This document shows positions 1 to 8,667 of a DNA stretch of 64,000 nucleotides, one piece after another. The DNA is from Flavobacterium xueshanense (lineage in GTDB: Bacteria > Bacteroidota > Bacteroidia > Flavobacteriales > Flavobacteriaceae). Made by a program: the position numbers and the translations under genes. A model generated the notes under the pieces. The model did no database searches. It was not told the DNA's origin and saw only the letters and a program-made list of their open reading frames with translations. How positions within the stretch are numbered: the stretch's first letter is position 1; each line of letters starts with the position of its first letter. Location: assembly GCF_900112975.1 (NCBI RefSeq), contig NZ_FONQ01000001.1:372001-436000 (forward strand), read 5' to 3'.

Positions 1-1
1 G

Positions 2-58
2 GAAACCAAAGGAAGGACATTGGAAGAACTATCTGAAAGTTTATCAAAAAACGAATAA
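2..58 (+). CDS. Sugar porter (MFS) C-terminus, partial
   Basis: Only the last 18 codons lie in the window, ending with TAA at 56-58. The readable tail begins ETKGRTLEEL, which is the conserved cytoplasmic motif that follows the last membrane helix of the MFS sugar-porter family (usual form PETKGxTLEE). The gene ends 2 nt before the start codon of the PfkB kinase, so the two are almost certainly one transcript: uptake of a sugar followed by its phosphorylation. The family assignment is good for so short a piece; the transported sugar cannot be read from it. Confidence 0.7.
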   Translation, partial: ETKGRTLEELSESLSKNE

Positions 59-60
59 TC

Positions 61-945
61 ATGACCAAAAAAATAATCTGTTTCGGGAAAGTTTTGTTTG
101 ATGTTTTCCCAACACATAGAAAAATTGGCGGTGCACCATTAAATGTCGCATTAAGACTCGCATCACTTGGGATAAATGCTCAAATAATCAGCCGAATTGG
201 AAAGGATGAAATCGGAAAAGAACTCCTCGCTTTTATTGAAAAAAACGGAGTTGATACCGATACGATTCAAATAGACGAAAACTTATCTACCGGACAAGTT
301 ATTGTTCAATTGAACGAAAAAGGTTCTGCTTCATACACCATTAATTATCCGGTTCCCTGGGATAAAATTATTTGCATTCCAGAAGACAAAATCACGCTCA
401 AAAAAGCGGATGCAATTGTTTTTGGCGCCCTTGTATGTAGAGATTCCGATTCACATGAATCACTATTAAAAATGATGAATTATGCAAAATACGCTGTTTG
501 CGATGTTAATTTACGTGCTCCTTTTTACACCAAGATAATACTGATTGATTTGATGATGCAGTCTGATTTTATAAATTTCAATGCTGATGGGTTGTATGAA
601 ATAAGTGCTTTTTTGAATTCCCCCTATCATTCATTGGAACAAAACATAGTTTTTATTGCAGAGCAGACGAACACAAAACACATTTGTGTAACCAAAGGAA
701 GTCATGGTGCGGTTTTGTATTACAATGAAAAAATGTACAACAAAAGTGGTTACAAAATTAATGTTGTCGATACGGTAGGTACCGGAGATTCCTTTTTGGC
801 AGGATTACTTTCTAAACTTTTAGCTGATGCTAATCCACAGGAGGCAATTGATTTTGCTTGTGCTTTAGTGGCGATTGTAGCAAAAAACGAAGGGGCAAAT
901 CCAAAAATTTCCAATCGAGAAATCAATGATTTTATGAATACCTAA
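61..945 (+). CDS. PfkB-family carbohydrate kinase, probable fructokinase
   Basis: 294 aa, the usual length for ribokinase/PfkB sugar kinases, which phosphorylate a sugar with ATP in the cytoplasm. Seen: the N-terminal substrate motif GGAPLNVA at residues 23-30 and the C-terminal signature GTGDSF around residues 240-245, with D243 as the catalytic base; the usual form is GAGD, and Thr in second place is common in fructokinases. It follows a sugar-porter end by 2 nt and precedes two LacI-type regulators, so it belongs to a sugar utilisation locus that continues to the left of the window. Fructose is inferred from resemblance to bacterial fructokinases and the porter/kinase/LacI context; another sugar is possible. 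Confidence 0.85.
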   Translation: MTKKIICFGKVLFDVFPTHRKIGGAPLNVALRLASLGINAQIISRIGKDEIGKELLAFIEKNGVDTDTIQIDENLSTGQVIVQLNEKGSASYTINYPVPWDKIICIPEDKITLKKADAIVFGALVCRDSDSHESLLKMMNYAKYAVCDVNLRAPFYTKIILIDLMMQSDFINFNADGLYEISAFLNSPYHSLEQNIVFIAEQTNTKHICVTKGSHGAVLYYNEKMYNKSGYKINVVDTVGTGDSFLAGLLSKLLADANPQEAIDFACALVAIVAKNEGANPKISNREINDFMNT

Positions 946-1075
946 ATGCTATTTTAAATAATTGTAAAGGGATCAAATAATAAGAACTTTCTAATAGAAT
1001 TTTCCATTAATTAGTAATCACTCTATTACTCTGTATTAAATTCATCATTTTTTTTAAAACTGACAAAAGTATACC

Positions 1076-1139
1076 AAACTGTTTTTTGAAAAATGATTTA
1101 CAATAAATAAATTGTAAATTCGTTTTCAAAAAACAGTTT
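1076..1139. repeat. Long nested palindrome upstream of the first lacI-type gene
   Basis: Two perfect inverted repeats are nested: a 17-bp outer arm (1076-1092 with 1123-1139, AAACTGTTTTTTGAAAA and its complement) and a 9-bp inner arm (1096-1104 with 1111-1119, ATTTACAAT and its complement) around a 6-nt loop. A 3-nt internal mismatch separates the two stems. It sits 130 nt after the kinase stop and 30 nt before the regulator start. It could be a terminator, an operator for a dimeric LacI-type protein, or both. Confidence 0.8.
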
Positions 1140-1169
1140 TTTTGGCTTTTACAAACAGAATATTGAACT

Positions 1170-2189
1170 ATGAATAATCCCACTCTCAAAGAAATTGCCG
1201 CTCAACTAGGGATTTCAATAACCACAGTTTCAAAGTCATTAAAAGGATATTCAGACGTTAGCGAAAAAACAAAAAAAGCGGTTATTGAACTTGCTAAAAA
1301 ACTTAATTATACTCCAAATAGTTTTGCAGTAAACCTTAGAACGAAAGAATCAAAAACTATAGGATTGATAATCCCTACGCTTGTTCATGATTTTTTTTCA
1401 AATGTAATCAAAGGAATTCTGGAAGAAGCTGAAAAGCGGGATTACTTGGTTATCATTTTACAATCCAATGAAAAATTAGAGTTTGAAAAAAAACAAATCG
1501 ATTTATTATTGAACAAAAGAGTAGATGGTATTTTGATGTCTTTGTCTAATGAAACTGGTGATTTTGAACATTTAAAATCGATTATTGCTTACAAGACTCC
1601 ACTGGTACTTTTTGATAAAATTGCAAAGCTTGTAAACTGTTCCAAAGTAACCATTAATGATAAAAAAGCAGCGTATGATGCCGTTTGTTATCTTATAAAA
1701 AAAGGCTACAAAAAAATAGCGCACTTTAGAGGCTCTTATCTTCCACAAAATGCTATCGATAGGTTTTTAGGATACAAAAAAGCACTCGAAGATAACGGAA
1801 TTCAATATGATTCATCTCTTGTTTATGTGTGTGACAACAACACCGATTTTGAAGATGGTTATGAAAATGCTAAAAAAGTAATAGACGAGCACCCTAAAAT
1901 CGACGCTATTTTTGCCGTTACAGATTTAGTTGCCATTGGAATCATTAAATACTTTAATGAAAAAGAGATTTCAATTCCACAACGCATCGCTGTTTTAGGT
2001 TTCAGCAATTGGTTTATGTCGAGCGTTATCTCCCCAAAACTCTCCTCAATTGACCAACCTGGTTTTGAAATTGGAAGAAGATCAGCATCAATTCTATTTG
2101 ACGAAATCAATCAAAAAAAGAAAAATTTACCCGTAATTTTTCAGTCAATTGAATTAGAAACCACCATCATTGAAAGAGAATCAACATAA
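1170..2189 (+). CDS. LacI/GalR-family transcriptional regulator (copy 1)
   Basis: 339 aa, full length for the family. Residues about 5-24 form the LacI helix-turn-helix (LKEIAAQLGISITTVSKSLK), followed by the hinge and a periplasmic-binding-protein-like effector domain starting near TIGLIIP at about residue 65. Such proteins bind a palindromic operator and release it on binding a sugar or sugar phosphate. A close paralogue follows 219 nt downstream in the same direction, and a sugar kinase and porter lie upstream, so control of that sugar locus is likely. The effector is not known. The long palindrome at 1076-1139 just upstream is a candidate autoregulatory site. Confidence 0.9.
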   Translation: MNNPTLKEIAAQLGISITTVSKSLKGYSDVSEKTKKAVIELAKKLNYTPNSFAVNLRTKESKTIGLIIPTLVHDFFSNVIKGILEEAEKRDYLVIILQSNEKLEFEKKQIDLLLNKRVDGILMSLSNETGDFEHLKSIIAYKTPLVLFDKIAKLVNCSKVTINDKKAAYDAVCYLIKKGYKKIAHFRGSYLPQNAIDRFLGYKKALEDNGIQYDSSLVYVCDNNTDFEDGYENAKKVIDEHPKIDAIFAVTDLVAIGIIKYFNEKEISIPQRIAVLGFSNWFMSSVISPKLSSIDQPGFEIGRRSASILFDEINQKKKNLPVIFQSIELETTIIEREST

Positions 2190-2244
2190 CAAAATCGGAT
2201 TCTTTGGTAATAATCTTGCTCTTCTTTATTTTATATAACGAATC

Positions 2245-2300
2245 GATATTAATTTGTTTATTTTGATAAAAAAAGTACAATTAAGATAAAAATTAATATC
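2245..2300. repeat. Inverted repeat between the two lacI-type genes
   Basis: An 11-bp perfect inverted repeat, GATATTAATTT at 2245-2255 and its complement at 2290-2300, separated by 34 nt. The region is very AT-rich, so a chance match cannot be excluded; it may also be a regulator site in front of the second gene. Confidence 0.4.
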
Positions 2301-2408
2301 TTGGTAACGAATATTTAAAGTAAAAGTCGTTTCTAGTAAACATCAGAAAACTTAAAAAGTCATTTCTCAAATTATTTTCCAAAAATTAAATACGTAGAAA
2401 TTCGATTC

Positions 2409-3440
2409 ATGAAAGATATTACTCTTAAAGAAATTGCAACTAAACTGGGAATTTCGATAACTACTGTTTCAAAAGCGCTAAAAAATTATCCCGATGTTAG
2501 TAAAAAAACTAAGGACTCGGTAATCGAACTTGCTCAGAAATTAAATTATACCCCTAATAGTTTTGCCGTAAATTTAAGAACAAAAGAGTCAAAAACTATT
2601 GGTTTAATAATCCCTGAAGTGGTGCATCACTTTTTTTCGAATGTGGTAAATGCCATTATTAACGAAGCAGAGAAAAACGGATATCTTGTCATCATTTTGC
2701 AATCCAATGAAACTTTAGCTTTGGAAAAAAAACAAGTAGAATTACTCATAAACAAGAGAGTCGATGGCATAATTATGTCACTTTCGAATGAATCTAACAA
2801 CGACGGTCACATCCAGGAAATTATAAATAGAAACATTCCTTTTGTGATGTTTGACAAGATTGCCAAGCTTTCTAAATGCTCGAAAGTGATAATTGATGAC
2901 CAGAAAGCAGCCTTTAATGCTGTCCAGCACTTAATTGATAATGGCTGCAAAAAAATCGCTCATATTCGTGGACCATTGAATCCTCAAAACGCCATAGACC
3001 GTTACATTGGCTATAAAAAAGCGTTAGAAAGTAACAAAATCCCTTTTGATACTAAATTAGTTTATACTTGTGAATACGTAACTTTTGAAGAAGGAAGAAA
3101 TTTTGCTAAACAAATTATTACTGAACATTCTGACGTAGATGGTGTTTTTGCCATTACAGACTTAGTTGCGGTCGGCGCACTGGCTTATTTCAATGAAAAT
3201 AAAATCAAAGTACCAGAACAAATAGCAGTAATTGGCTTTAGTAATTGGTTTATGTCACAAGTGCTAACTCCTAAATTAAGCACTGTAGATCAGCCAAGTC
3301 ATCAAATGGGAATTGAATCTTTTAATTTATTATTAGAAGAAATGAATTGCCATAAAGAAGGGATTCCTTTTACTCCAAGAACTATAGAACTGGAAACTAA
3401 GGTTATCGTAAGAAAATCTTCAAATAAAAGTGAAATTTAA
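2409..3440 (+). CDS. LacI/GalR-family transcriptional regulator (copy 2)
   Basis: 343 aa with the same architecture as the preceding gene: HTH at residues about 5-24 (LKEIATKLGISITTVSKALK), then the ligand-binding domain. Long identical stretches shared with copy 1, for example around LNYTPNSFAVNLRTKESKTI and IGLIIP, show a tandem duplication. The recognition helices are nearly identical, so both probably bind similar operators, while the effector domains differ more and may sense different sugars. It ends 7 nt from the convergent queG gene, with no obvious terminator between them. Confidence 0.9.
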   Translation: MKDITLKEIATKLGISITTVSKALKNYPDVSKKTKDSVIELAQKLNYTPNSFAVNLRTKESKTIGLIIPEVVHHFFSNVVNAIINEAEKNGYLVIILQSNETLALEKKQVELLINKRVDGIIMSLSNESNNDGHIQEIINRNIPFVMFDKIAKLSKCSKVIIDDQKAAFNAVQHLIDNGCKKIAHIRGPLNPQNAIDRYIGYKKALESNKIPFDTKLVYTCEYVTFEEGRNFAKQIITEHSDVDGVFAITDLVAVGALAYFNENKIKVPEQIAVIGFSNWFMSQVLTPKLSTVDQPSHQMGIESFNLLLEEMNCHKEGIPFTPRTIELETKVIVRKSSNKSEI

Positions 3441-3447
3441 GATACCG

Positions 3448-4383
3448 TTATTTTAGAAAATCTATATTTCTTTTTATGCCTTGAAACTTTGCTCTCTTTA
3501 ATGGCGAATTTTTAAAAACTACTTTAAATGTTTCTTCGGTTAGTTCCATCCAGTCTTTCTTAGACATCGAAAGTAATTCTGGATTTGGGTTAAAAAGAGG
3601 TTCATTATGTGGTTTTGAAAACTTGTTCCAAGGACAAACATCCTGACAAACATCACAACCAAAAGCCCAATCATCAAACTTACCTTTCATTTCCTGAGGA
3701 ATATTTTCTTTTAATTCAATCGTAAAATAGGAAATGCATTTACTGCCGTCAACCACATAAGGTGCAACTATCGCCTCCGTAGGACAGGCGTCAATGCAAG
3801 CGGTACAAGTTCCACAATGATCCGTTATGGGGTTATCATAGTCTAAATCTAAATCGATGATGAGTTCCGCAATAAAGTAAAAAGAACCAACTTTTTGAGT
3901 CAGTAAATTACTGTTTTTACCTATCCAGCCTAAGCCACTTTTGGCAGCCCAAGCCTTATCGAGTACTGGTGCGGAATCGACAAAGGCACGTCCAGAAACT
4001 TCTCCAATTGTTGATTGAATGGAAGTTAAAAACTCTTTTAACTTTTCTTTAATTACAAAATGGTAATCCTGTCCATACGCATACTTTGAAATTTTATAAG
4101 AATCAGTTCCCACGCTTCGGGATTGTAGTTCTTCAGGGTAATAATTAAGCAACAGTGAAACAATACTTTTGGCATCATCGACCAATAAAGTTGGATTTAG
4201 ACGCTTGTCAAAGTGGTTTTCCATAAAAGACATTTGGCCGTTTCTGTTATTATTTAACCAGTTTTCTAAACGTGGCGCTTCCTGTTCCAAGAAACCGGCT
4301 TTGGAAATTCCACAAGATAGAAAACCGAGGCGTTGCGCTTCGGATTTAATAAATTGCGTGTATGTAGTCTTGTGGTTGATAAT
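3448..4383 (-). CDS. queG: Epoxyqueuosine reductase QueG
   Basis: QueG reduces epoxyqueuosine to queuosine at the tRNA wobble position, using cobalamin and two 4Fe-4S clusters. Both ferredoxin-like motifs are visible: [12 protein letters not shown] near residue 188 and [11 protein letters not shown] near residue 244. The body ([30 protein letters not shown]) is typical. Homology continues upstream of the first usable start (TTG at 4290): the in-frame residues [20 protein letters not shown] belong to the family N-terminus. No ATG, GTG or TTG precedes them; the expected start position holds ATT at 4383, which I used. The reading frame stays open into the palindromic element at 4411-4482. The start may be a rare ATT, or the gene may have lost its start by mutation or sequencing error. 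Confidence 0.85.
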   Translation of the reverse strand: MINHKTTYTQFIKSEAQRLGFLSCGISKAGFLEQEAPRLENWLNNNRNGQMSFMENHFDKRLNPTLLVDDAKSIVSLLLNYYPEELQSRSVGTDSYKISKYAYGQDYHFVIKEKLKEFLTSIQSTIGEVSGRAFVDSAPVLDKAWAAKSGLGWIGKNSNLLTQKVGSFYFIAELIIDLDLDYDNPITDHCGTCTACIDACPTEAIVAPYVVDGSKCISYFTIELKENIPQEMKGKFDDWAFGCDVCQDVCPWNKFSKPHNEPLFNPNPELLSMSKKDWMELTEETFKVVFKNSPLKRAKFQGIKRNIDFLK

Positions 4384-4410
4384 TAAAAAAATAGAAGTTG
4401 ATAAATGGAA

Positions 4411-4482
4411 CTCCCTAGCGCTGATAGCAGCGGCATCCCGCGCTTTTTCTGCGCGGATATAGCGAATAGCAGGAAATAGCTC
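4411..4482. repeat. Extragenic palindromic element (flavobacterial REP-like)
   Basis: A GC-richer patch between queG and ruvB. Its core is a perfect 6-bp inverted repeat, CCGCGC (4438-4443) and GCGCGG (4451-4456), around TTTTTCT. The flanks CTCCCTAGCGCTGATAGCAG and GGATATAGCGAATAGCAGGA look like the two fixed ends of a repeat family I recall as common between genes in Flavobacterium genomes, with a variable hairpin in the middle. No second copy of this exact type is in the window. Confidence 0.6.
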
Positions 4483-4489
4483 TTAAAAA

Positions 4490-5512
4490 TTAGAATAAAC
4501 CGCCTTGCATATTTGTCTTTAATTTCCCTAAATGCTTGTAGGCTTTATCGGTAACCTCCCTACCTCGAGGTGTTCTCATAATAAATCCTTCCTGAATCAA
4601 AAACGGCTCATAAACTTCCTCAATTGTTTCGCTACTTTCGGATACCGCTGTTGCCAAAGTAGTTAAACCAACCGGTCCGCCCTTGAATTTATCGATAATT
4701 GTAGTAAGAATTTTATTATCCATTTCATCCAGACCATGAGCATCTACATTAAGCGCTTTTAAGGCATAACGGGCAATTTCTATGTCAATTGTTCCATTTC
4801 CTTTTATCTGGGCAAAATCGCGTACACGACGCAACAATGCATTAGCGATACGTGGTGTTCCTCTGCTTCTTCCTGCAATTTCTATAGCTGCTTCCATTGA
4901 TATTGGCATTTTAAATATGGTAGCACTTCTTTCCACGATAGTGGTTAATAACTCTGTAGTATAATATTGTAAACGGGAGGAAATTCCAAAACGAGCTCTC
5001 ATGGGAGCGGTTAATAGACCAGAACGTGTCGTGGCTCCAATTAATGTAAATGGATTTAAATTAATTTGCACTGTTCTTGCATTTGGTCCTGATTCAATCA
5101 TAATATCAATTTTGAAATCCTCCATTGCGGAATACAAATATTCTTCTACAATCGGACTCAAACGATGAATTTCATCAATGAATAAAACGTCTCTTTCTTC
5201 AAGGTTAGTCAATAAACCTGCCAAATCTCCCGGTTTATCTAAAACTGGACCAGAAGTAATTTTGATACCCACTTGTAATTCATTAGCAAGGATATTAGCT
5301 AATGTAGTTTTTCCTAAACCTGGAGGACCGTGAAAAAGCGTATGATCAAGCGCTTCATTTCGTTGATTTGCCGCTTGAACAAAAACTTTCAAGTTTTCTA
5401 AAATTTGTTCCTGTCCTGCAAAATCATCAAAAGAAAGCGGCCTTAATTTTTTTTCAAGATCAAGCTCTTCCGAATTATAACCGTTTGATGTTGGATCTAA
5501 ATTTTCATTCAT
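4490..5512 (-). CDS. ruvB: Holliday junction branch-migration ATPase RuvB
   Basis: 340 aa from the ATG at 5512 (MNENLDPTS), the usual RuvB length; an upstream TTG at 5533 would add seven residues that overlap the promoter. RuvB forms hexameric rings that, with RuvA, drive branch migration of Holliday junctions in the cytoplasm. Seen in order: Walker [10 protein letters not shown] (about 62-70), Walker [10 protein letters not shown], sensor 1 [12 protein letters not shown], arginine-finger region RARFGISSR, and the C-terminal winged helix ending in TPRGREVT. It stands alone on the minus strand. A TATCTTTG promoter box lies only 4 nt before the ATG, suggesting a leaderless message. Confidence 0.97.
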   Translation of the reverse strand: MNENLDPTSNGYNSEELDLEKKLRPLSFDDFAGQEQILENLKVFVQAANQRNEALDHTLFHGPPGLGKTTLANILANELQVGIKITSGPVLDKPGDLAGLLTNLEERDVLFIDEIHRLSPIVEEYLYSAMEDFKIDIMIESGPNARTVQINLNPFTLIGATTRSGLLTAPMRARFGISSRLQYYTTELLTTIVERSATIFKMPISMEAAIEIAGRSRGTPRIANALLRRVRDFAQIKGNGTIDIEIARYALKALNVDAHGLDEMDNKILTTIIDKFKGGPVGLTTLATAVSESSETIEEVYEPFLIQEGFIMRTPRGREVTDKAYKHLGKLKTNMQGGLF

Positions 5513-5516
5513 GTAA

Positions 5517-5524
5517 CAAAGATA
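5517..5524 (-). promoter_or_regulatory. Promoter -7 box of ruvB
   Basis: TATCTTTG on the minus strand matches the Bacteroidota -7 consensus TAnnTTTG. It ends 4 nt before the ruvB ATG, so transcription would start at or next to the start codon. The -33 element is weak. Confidence 0.5.
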
Positions 5525-5625
5525 GCGAAGCAATTTTGAATTATAAATTTTAAATTTTAAATGCTATAAAAATTAAAAAGTAAATGAGTGAAATGATAGC
5601 ACTTTGGTAAACAAAATAAAAAGTA

Positions 5626-5654
5626 TAAAAAAGCCTCTACTTTCGCAGAGGCTT
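5626..5654 (-). terminator. Terminator of the act-cox operon
   Basis: On the minus strand an 8-bp stem AAGCCTCT/AGAGGCTT (5631-5638 with 5647-5654) is followed by a T run, about 12 nt after the coxA stop. Confidence 0.85.
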
Positions 5655-5665
5655 ATCATTATGTT

Positions 5666-7462
5666 TTAGTGGTGTAAAACTTCTTCTCCTTCTTTCATCG
5701 GAACATTTTGAGGTACAAAATCTACATCGTGTGCTGGATTACTGTAGTCATAAGGCCAACGATAAACGTGAGGAATTTCACCAGGCCAGTTACCGTGAAT
5801 GTGTTCTACTGGAGCAGTCCACTCAAGTGTATTCGATTTCCATGGATTCATTACAGATTTTTTACCGTAGAAAATACTAACGAAAAAGTTGTATAAGAAA
5901 ACCAATTGAAAAGCTCCACCAATTAAAGCAAATGTTGTAATCAAAACGTTTACGTTTTGCAAATCATCAAATAACGGAAAGTTTGTGTTTGTGTAATAAC
6001 GTCTTGGTAAACCAGCTAATCCGATAAAGTGCATTGGGAAGAAAACTCCATAAGCACAGATTGCAGTAACCCAAAAGTGTACATAACCAAGGTTCTTGTT
6101 TAACATTCTTCCAAACATTCTTGGGAACCAGTGATAGATTCCGGCGAACATACCATAAAGAGCAGAAATACCCATTACCAAATGAAAGTGAGCAACAACG
6201 AAATAAGTATCATGGACATTGATATCCAAAGTACTATCACCAAGAATAATTCCTGTTAAACCCCCTGTAATGAATGTAGAAACTAATCCAATAGAAAACA
6301 GCATAGCAGGATTCAACTGTAAATTTCCTTTCCACAATGTGGTTATGTAATTAAAAGCTTTTACTGCCGATGGAATAGCAATTAATAATGTAGTAAAAGT
6401 AAATACAGATCCTAAAAACGGATTCATTCCAGAGACAAACATGTGGTGACCCCAAACAATAGTCGATAGAAATGCAATTGCAATTATTGACATAATCATC
6501 GCTCTGTAACCAAAAATTGGTTTGCGCGAATTTGTCGCAATCACTTCAGAAGTAATACCCAAAGCTGGTAATAAAACGATATAAACTTCAGGATGCCCTA
6601 AAAACCAAAATAAGTGTTCGAACAATACTGGTGAACCACCTTGATAATGTAACACTTCTCCAGCAATATAAATATCAGACAAGAAAAACGAAGTTCCAAA
6701 ACTTCTATCAAAAATCAACAATAAAGCCGCAGATAAAAGAACCGGAAAAGAAACTATACCGATAATAGCAGTAACGAAGAAAGCCCAAATTGTAAGTGGC
6801 AACCTTGTCATTGACATTCCTTTTGTTCTAAGATTAATAACCGTCACAACATAATTCAACGACCCCATTAATGATGAAGCGATAAATATTGCCATAGAAA
6901 TCAACCATAAAGTCATACCTAAACCTGAACCAGATATCGCTTGTGGCAACGCACTCAGAGGAGGATAAATTGTCCATCCGGAATTCGCTGGCCCTGACTC
7001 AATAAATAATGAACTTATCATTATAACACTTGATAAAAAGAATAGCCAATAGGAAATCATATTCATGAATCCTGATGCCATATCTCTTGCTCCAATTTGC
7101 AGTGGAATCAATAAGTTACTAAATGTTCCACTTAAAGCCGCTGTAAGAACAAAAAATACCATTATTGTTCCATGTATGGTAACCAATGAAAGGTAAATAT
7201 CATTTGTCATTACTCCGTTTGGAGCCCATTTATCACCAAGTAGTATATTAAAAATCCTAAATGACTCTTCTGGCCATGCCAATTGCATTCTAAATAACAT
7301 AGACATTCCAACTCCTATAATACCCATGAAAATACCCGTAATTAAGTATTGCTTGGCAATCATTTTATGATCGATACTAAAGATATATTTAGTAATAAAA
7401 GTGTCTTTATGGTGATGTTCGTGTTCGTGATCTATTGTGTGATCGTGACCTTCTGCTGACAT
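5666..7462 (-). CDS. coxA: Cytochrome c oxidase subunit I
   Basis: 598 aa, a multi-helix inner-membrane protein that holds low-spin heme a and the heme a3-CuB centre where oxygen is reduced and protons are pumped. Visible signatures: WFLGHPEVY (CuB His, the proton-channel Glu and the Tyr cross-linked to His, marking an A-type enzyme), WGHHMFVSG (two CuB histidines) and VHDTYFVVAHFHLVMG (heme ligands). The N-terminus is His-rich and soluble, as in other flavobacterial CoxA. It is the last gene of the act-cox operon, 28 nt after coxB, with a strong terminator behind it. Confidence 0.97.
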   Translation of the reverse strand: MSAEGHDHTIDHEHEHHHKDTFITKYIFSIDHKMIAKQYLITGIFMGIIGVGMSMLFRMQLAWPEESFRIFNILLGDKWAPNGVMTNDIYLSLVTIHGTIMVFFVLTAALSGTFSNLLIPLQIGARDMASGFMNMISYWLFFLSSVIMISSLFIESGPANSGWTIYPPLSALPQAISGSGLGMTLWLISMAIFIASSLMGSLNYVVTVINLRTKGMSMTRLPLTIWAFFVTAIIGIVSFPVLLSAALLLIFDRSFGTSFFLSDIYIAGEVLHYQGGSPVLFEHLFWFLGHPEVYIVLLPALGITSEVIATNSRKPIFGYRAMIMSIIAIAFLSTIVWGHHMFVSGMNPFLGSVFTFTTLLIAIPSAVKAFNYITTLWKGNLQLNPAMLFSIGLVSTFITGGLTGIILGDSTLDINVHDTYFVVAHFHLVMGISALYGMFAGIYHWFPRMFGRMLNKNLGYVHFWVTAICAYGVFFPMHFIGLAGLPRRYYTNTNFPLFDDLQNVNVLITTFALIGGAFQLVFLYNFFVSIFYGKKSVMNPWKSNTLEWTAPVEHIHGNWPGEIPHVYRWPYDYSNPAHDVDFVPQNVPMKEGEEVLHH

Positions 7463-7490
7463 ATATGTTTACTTTAAATTTTCTTGTTAA

Positions 7491-8648
7491 TTATTTCATA
7501 GCCGTTACAACAGCTGCTGCAGTATCTTTTCCTTTTGTAGAATCTGTGACAGTTTTTCCATCAATTGTAGCAGGTTCAGCCAAAGCAGCTTTTACTTCGC
7601 TTACGATAGTAGCCTTATCTTTCAACCATGCTTTATAGTCTTCAGGTGTATCTACAATAATTTTCATTTGCATGTTGTAATGTGATGCTCCACAAATTTT
7701 ATTACAAAGCAATAAGTAATCAAAAGTATAAGGATCTAAAGCAGTTTCACCCTTCGCAACTAAATCAATACTCTTCTTAGATCTCAAAGCATTAATGTTA
7801 GCCACTTTTTCTACCATAAAAGGTAATTCTCTATATTCTGTTGTTGTATAAATAGGTTCAAAAGCAAATTGAGTAACCATACCTGGAACACAGTTCATTT
7901 GAGCTCTAAAGTGAGGCATGTAAGCTGAATGCAAAACATCTTGAGAACGCATTTTAAAAAGGATTTTTTTACCTTTAGGGATATGCAATTCAGTTACTAC
8001 AATATCATCTTGTGAATATGGATCAGCTAAATCAACTCCGACAGCGTTCGCTCCTTCAATAAATCTGACATTAGCCTTACCTAATACATTATCATTCCCT
8101 GAATATCTTGCTTTCCAGTTAAACTGTTGTGCATACAATTCTATAACAATAGTATCTTCATCTTCATCAACAAACATAATATTTGTCCAAGCAAAAAGTC
8201 CATAAAGAATCAAACCTGCTAAAACAACCGCCGGAATAACACTCCAAATAGCTTCTAACTTATTATTATCAGCAAAATAAAGCGCTTTTTGATCTTTTTT
8301 ACCTCTGTATTTGAACGCAAAGTAATGCAATAACACTTGAGTAACAGCCTGTACTATAAAGATAAGAACCCATGTAATATTCATCAAGTTATCTACTTCA
8401 CCACCATGTGCAGAGGCAGGTGTGTGAAGAACTAGAGGTCCCCATTTAAACAATCCATAAATTGAAAAAATATAAATGAAAGCTAAAAACCCAAACATCA
8501 AATAACCTTGAACGTTATTGTCGTTATCTGTAGCTACTTCCGAACTATCTGAATTGGAACCAACTTGCGTCAGATCGAATATTTTAGTCAATTGCCATAA
8601 AGCAACAGCTAATAAAACTAAAACTATAATTACCAACAAACTTGTCAT
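7491..8648 (-). CDS. coxB: Cytochrome c oxidase subunit II
   Basis: 385 aa. Three hydrophobic segments precede a periplasmic cupredoxin domain; an N-terminal helix begins MTSLLVIIVLVLL. The CuA site is readable: His in DVLHSAYMPHFR and the cluster CNKICGASHYNM (CxxxCGxxHxxM, with Lys where many enzymes have Glu). No C-terminal cytochrome c domain is fused. CuA accepts electrons from cytochrome c, here probably from the cytochrome domains of ActA/ActE encoded upstream. It is longer than many CoxB because of an N-terminal membrane extension and a low-complexity C-terminus. The gap to actF is 19 nt. Confidence 0.95.
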   Translation of the reverse strand: MTSLLVIIVLVLLAVALWQLTKIFDLTQVGSNSDSSEVATDNDNNVQGYLMFGFLAFIYIFSIYGLFKWGPLVLHTPASAHGGEVDNLMNITWVLIFIVQAVTQVLLHYFAFKYRGKKDQKALYFADNNKLEAIWSVIPAVVLAGLILYGLFAWTNIMFVDEDEDTIVIELYAQQFNWKARYSGNDNVLGKANVRFIEGANAVGVDLADPYSQDDIVVTELHIPKGKKILFKMRSQDVLHSAYMPHFRAQMNCVPGMVTQFAFEPIYTTTEYRELPFMVEKVANINALRSKKSIDLVAKGETALDPYTFDYLLLCNKICGASHYNMQMKIIVDTPEDYKAWLKDKATIVSEVKAALAEPATIDGKTVTDSTKGKDTAAAVVTAMK

Positions 8649-8667
8649 CTGTTTTTTTCTTTAAATA

